Shown here one piece after another: positions 62,143 through 64,000 of a stretch of DNA of 64,000 nt. The stretch lies in NCBI GenBank assembly GCA_023384105.1, contig JAHDXR010000015.1, positions 30,163 to 94,162 of the forward strand, written 5' to 3'. Every line of letters begins with the position of its first letter. The first letter of the stretch is position 1. Origin of the DNA: Hyphomonadaceae bacterium (GTDB taxonomy: Bacteria; Pseudomonadota; Alphaproteobacteria; Caulobacterales; Aquidulcibacteraceae). The notes below the pieces were generated by a model, which was not told the origin of the DNA, searched no databases, and saw only the letters and a list, made by a program, of their open reading frames with translations. Both the position numbers and the translations under genes were made by a program.

Positions 62143-63846
62143 ATGGTCCCGGCTCCGCGGCCGAGCGGCCTGAAGCGTTTCCGTTATCGCGCGGCCCGCT
62201 GGTGGGGCGAGCGCACGCTCGCGCAGATGTTTCTCGAGAACGCCGCGCGCCACCCCGAACGGCTGGCGGTCGTGGACGCGCCGAACCGGGCTGTGGTCGC
62301 CTTCGGCGAGCCGCGCCGGCTGACATACGCCGAATTTTCCGCCGAGGTCGACCGCATCGCCGGCGCGCTTCTCGAGTCCGGCCTCGGCAAGGGATCGATC
62401 GCACTGGTGCAGATGCCCAACATCGCGGAATTGCCGGCGCTCTATTTCGCGTGTGCGCGGATCGGCGCGATCATCAGCCCGGTTCCGGTGCAGTACCGCG
62501 CGCACGAACTCAAGCAGATCATCGCCATCGTGAAGCCGCAGGCGTTCGTCTGCTGCACGCAGGTGAAGGGCTGCGACCATGTGAGCGAGGCGCGCGCCTT
62601 GCTGACGCCGGAATGCCGGCTGCTCACGTTCGGACCCGCGCCGCCCGAGGAGCGGGGCGATCTTTCGCACGCGCGCGGCGATGCGCGCAGGCTGCAGAAG
62701 CATTGCCGGCGAACCAAGCAGAGCGCGGACGACATCTTCACCATCTGCTGGACGTCGGGAACGACGGGCGCGCCGAAAGGCGTTCCGAGAAGCCATAATC
62801 ACTGGGTGGCGATCGCGCCCGCGACCTACCAGCCGGCCGACATCCGCGACGGCGACATCCTGCTCAACCCGTTCCCGATGATCAACATGGCCAGCATCGG
62901 CGGCGTGACCATGAGCTGGCTGCGCGCGGCGGGAACCATGGTGCTGCATCACCCGTTCGACGCGAACGTCTTCCTGCAGCAGATCGCCGCCGAGAAGCCG
63001 TCCTTCACCATCGCGCCGCCCGCCATTCTCAACATGCTGCTTCAGGACGAAGCGCTGCTGGCGCGCGTCGACCTTTCGAGCCTGCGCACGATCGGTTCGG
63101 GCTCGGCCCCGCTGGCGCCGGCGATGGTTCGAGGATTTCAGCAGCGCCTGGGCATCGGCGTCGTCAATCTGTTCGGCTCGAACGAGGGCTTGTCGCTCGT
63201 CAGCGGGCCGGACGACGTTCCCGACCCCGACGAGCGCGCCAGCTACTTTCCGCGTGCGCCGTTGTTTCGCGCGCCCTATGGCGGCAAGCCGGCGCGGCAC
63301 ATGCAGACGCGCCTGGTCTCGCCGGACGACGGCAAGCGCGTCACGGCGGACGGCGTCCCCGGCGAACTCCAGATCCGCGGGCCGACGATATTCGAAGGCT
63401 ATTACGCGGCCGCGGATCAGACCGCGGCCGCCTTCACCCGCGACGGCTATTTCCGCACCGGCGATCTGTTCGAGATCGCGGGAAACGGCCGCTTCTATCG
63501 CTTTGTCGGCCGCTGCAAGGATCTCATCATTCGCGGCGGATACAACATCTCGCCTGAGGAGCTCGACCAGTTGCTTGGCGGCCACCCGAAGCTGGCGGAA
63601 GCGTGCGCGTTCGGCATACCCGATGCGACGCTCGGCGAGCGGATCGGCCTGGCGATCGTGCCCAGAGAGGCGGGCGAGGCGATCGAACTGCAGGAGCTGA
63701 CCGACTTTCTGAAGATGCGCGGCGTGGCGCAGTTCAAGTTGCCGGAGCGGCTCTTCGTCGTCGAGGCGCTGCCGCGCAATGCGCTGAACAAGGTGTTGCG
63801 CACGCAGGTGCGCGAGCGCGCATTGGCGGCGTCGCAGACCCAATAG
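62143..63846 (+). CDS. Acyl-CoA synthetase (AMP-forming), ligase 2
   Basis: This 567-aa ANL-family enzyme shows TSGTTGAPKG (204-213), the DGYFRTGDLFEIAGNG and GRCKDLIIRGGYNISPEE hinge, and the usual C-terminal lysine region near RNALNKVLR. It activates a carboxylic acid to its CoA ester. It probably works with the acyl-CoA dehydrogenase and SDR upstream. The ATG at 62143 is preferred over GTG at 62128; no strong ribosome site is seen for either. Confidence 0.9.
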   Translation: MVPAPRPSGLKRFRYRAARWWGERTLAQMFLENAARHPERLAVVDAPNRAVVAFGEPRRLTYAEFSAEVDRIAGALLESGLGKGSIALVQMPNIAELPALYFACARIGAIISPVPVQYRAHELKQIIAIVKPQAFVCCTQVKGCDHVSEARALLTPECRLLTFGPAPPEERGDLSHARGDARRLQKHCRRTKQSADDIFTICWTSGTTGAPKGVPRSHNHWVAIAPATYQPADIRDGDILLNPFPMINMASIGGVTMSWLRAAGTMVLHHPFDANVFLQQIAAEKPSFTIAPPAILNMLLQDEALLARVDLSSLRTIGSGSAPLAPAMVRGFQQRLGIGVVNLFGSNEGLSLVSGPDDVPDPDERASYFPRAPLFRAPYGGKPARHMQTRLVSPDDGKRVTADGVPGELQIRGPTIFEGYYAAADQTAAAFTRDGYFRTGDLFEIAGNGRFYRFVGRCKDLIIRGGYNISPEELDQLLGGHPKLAEACAFGIPDATLGERIGLAIVPREAGEAIELQELTDFLKMRGVAQFKLPERLFVVEALPRNALNKVLRTQVRERALAASQTQ

Positions 63847-63895
63847 TCACGGCTGACGGATCGGTGCGCGGCGTGCGGATCGTATGACGCAAAAA

Positions 63896-63925
63896 GGACG
63901 GGCGCGTCGGTCGACGCGCCCGTCC
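63896..63925 (-). terminator. Rho-independent terminator of the right-edge gene
   Basis: A perfect 13-bp stem (63896-63908 with 63913-63925) and a GGTC loop are followed on the minus strand by TTTTT (63895-63891). This is an intrinsic terminator for minus-strand transcription, 20 nt after the stop of the right-edge gene. Confidence 0.85.
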
Positions 63926-63944
63926 AGCTTTGAGTGCGCCCCGT

Positions 63945-64000
63945 CTAGAATCTCTGAGAGATGGCGAAGCCGAATTCCTGGGGCGGGCCGAAGACGGAGA
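63945..64000 (-). CDS. C-terminus of a second TonB-dependent receptor (partial)
   Basis: The minus strand is open from the right edge to TAG at 63947-63945. The last codons read VFGPPQEFGFAISQRF. A terminal Phe after an aromatic/Gly-rich strand is the usual last beta-strand of TonB-dependent receptors. The part seen is only 18 codons, so the call is provisional. Its terminator follows. Confidence 0.55.
   Translation of the reverse strand, partial: SVFGPPQEFGFAISQRF

Noticed and set aside
61948..63843. A 631-codon open frame on the minus strand across the second CoA ligase
   Set aside because: Shadow of the ligase gene, with no recognisable domain.
1..64000. CRISPR arrays, rRNA, tRNA, insertion sequences
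   Set aside because: None was seen. No spaced short repeats, transposase motifs or tRNA-like folds stood out on reading.

Overview
The window looks like a stretch of a high-GC alphaproteobacterial chromosome or large replicon. The grounds are the Trb-type conjugation genes, the abundance of TonB-dependent receptors and acyl-CoA enzymes, and a 150-bp intergenic repeat present twice. The family-level placement (Caulobacterales/Hyphomonadaceae or Sphingomonadales) is inference only. No rRNA, tRNA, CRISPR array, integrase or transposase was seen.

Region 1 (1-3477) is the end of a trb conjugation operon (trbL end, trbF, trbG, trbI, then an AlpA-like DNA-binding protein), all overlapping start to stop. 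It marks an integrative conjugative element or conjugative replicon. Region 2 (3.5-42.4 kb) is a dense metal-resistance island. (a) A copper operon on the minus strand, copA-copB-copC-like-copC-copD-PepSY, lies behind a CueR-type box. (b) A cnrYXH-like ECF sigma/anti-sigma module follows. (c) A plus-strand set of small copper-associated proteins, cueR, a Cu(I) P-type ATPase with a second CueR box, a SAM methyltransferase, an AraC regulator, a 49-aa metallothionein-like protein, a lipoprotein hydrolase and a membrane/DUF3703 fusion come next. (d) A cusCBA-cusF operon follows. (e) A minus-strand operon encodes a small secreted protein, czcCBA, an AhpD-like protein and a P1B-4 ATPase. (f) A lead/cadmium (pbr-like) module contains an ICMT-like methyltransferase, lspA, a second SAM methyltransferase, a short CDF transporter, a MAPEG protein, a PbrA/CadA-like ATPase, a PbrT-like FTR1 permease and a PbrR/CadR regulator.

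The regulatory sites in region 2 are unusually legible. Two CueR boxes and two PbrR/CadR boxes all have a 19-nt spacer between -35 and -10. One PbrR/CadR box sits next to a frameshifted merR pseudogene placed exactly as the intact regulator is at the other box.

Region 3 (about 42.9-64 kb) is different in content and looks like ordinary catabolic genome. It has a secreted redox trio (cytochrome c5-like, ALO-type flavin oxidase, DSD1-type PLP enzyme), an N,N-dimethylformamidase-like protein divergent from a TonB-dependent receptor, and a TetR regulator. A seven-gene minus-strand acyl-CoA operon follows (APH-like kinase, acyl-CoA dehydrogenase, acyl-CoA ligase, MaoC hydratase, DUF35, thiolase-like protein, FAD oxidoreductase). 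A tandem-domain HxlR-like regulator and a plus-strand set (SDR, acyl-CoA dehydrogenase, acyl-CoA ligase) come after it. The MaoC/DUF35/thiolase-like trio, in which the thiolase-like protein appears to lack its nucleophilic cysteine, resembles the retro-aldol side-chain cleavage system of steroid degraders (inference). The right edge holds the last codons of a probable second TonB-dependent receptor on the minus strand, with its terminator.
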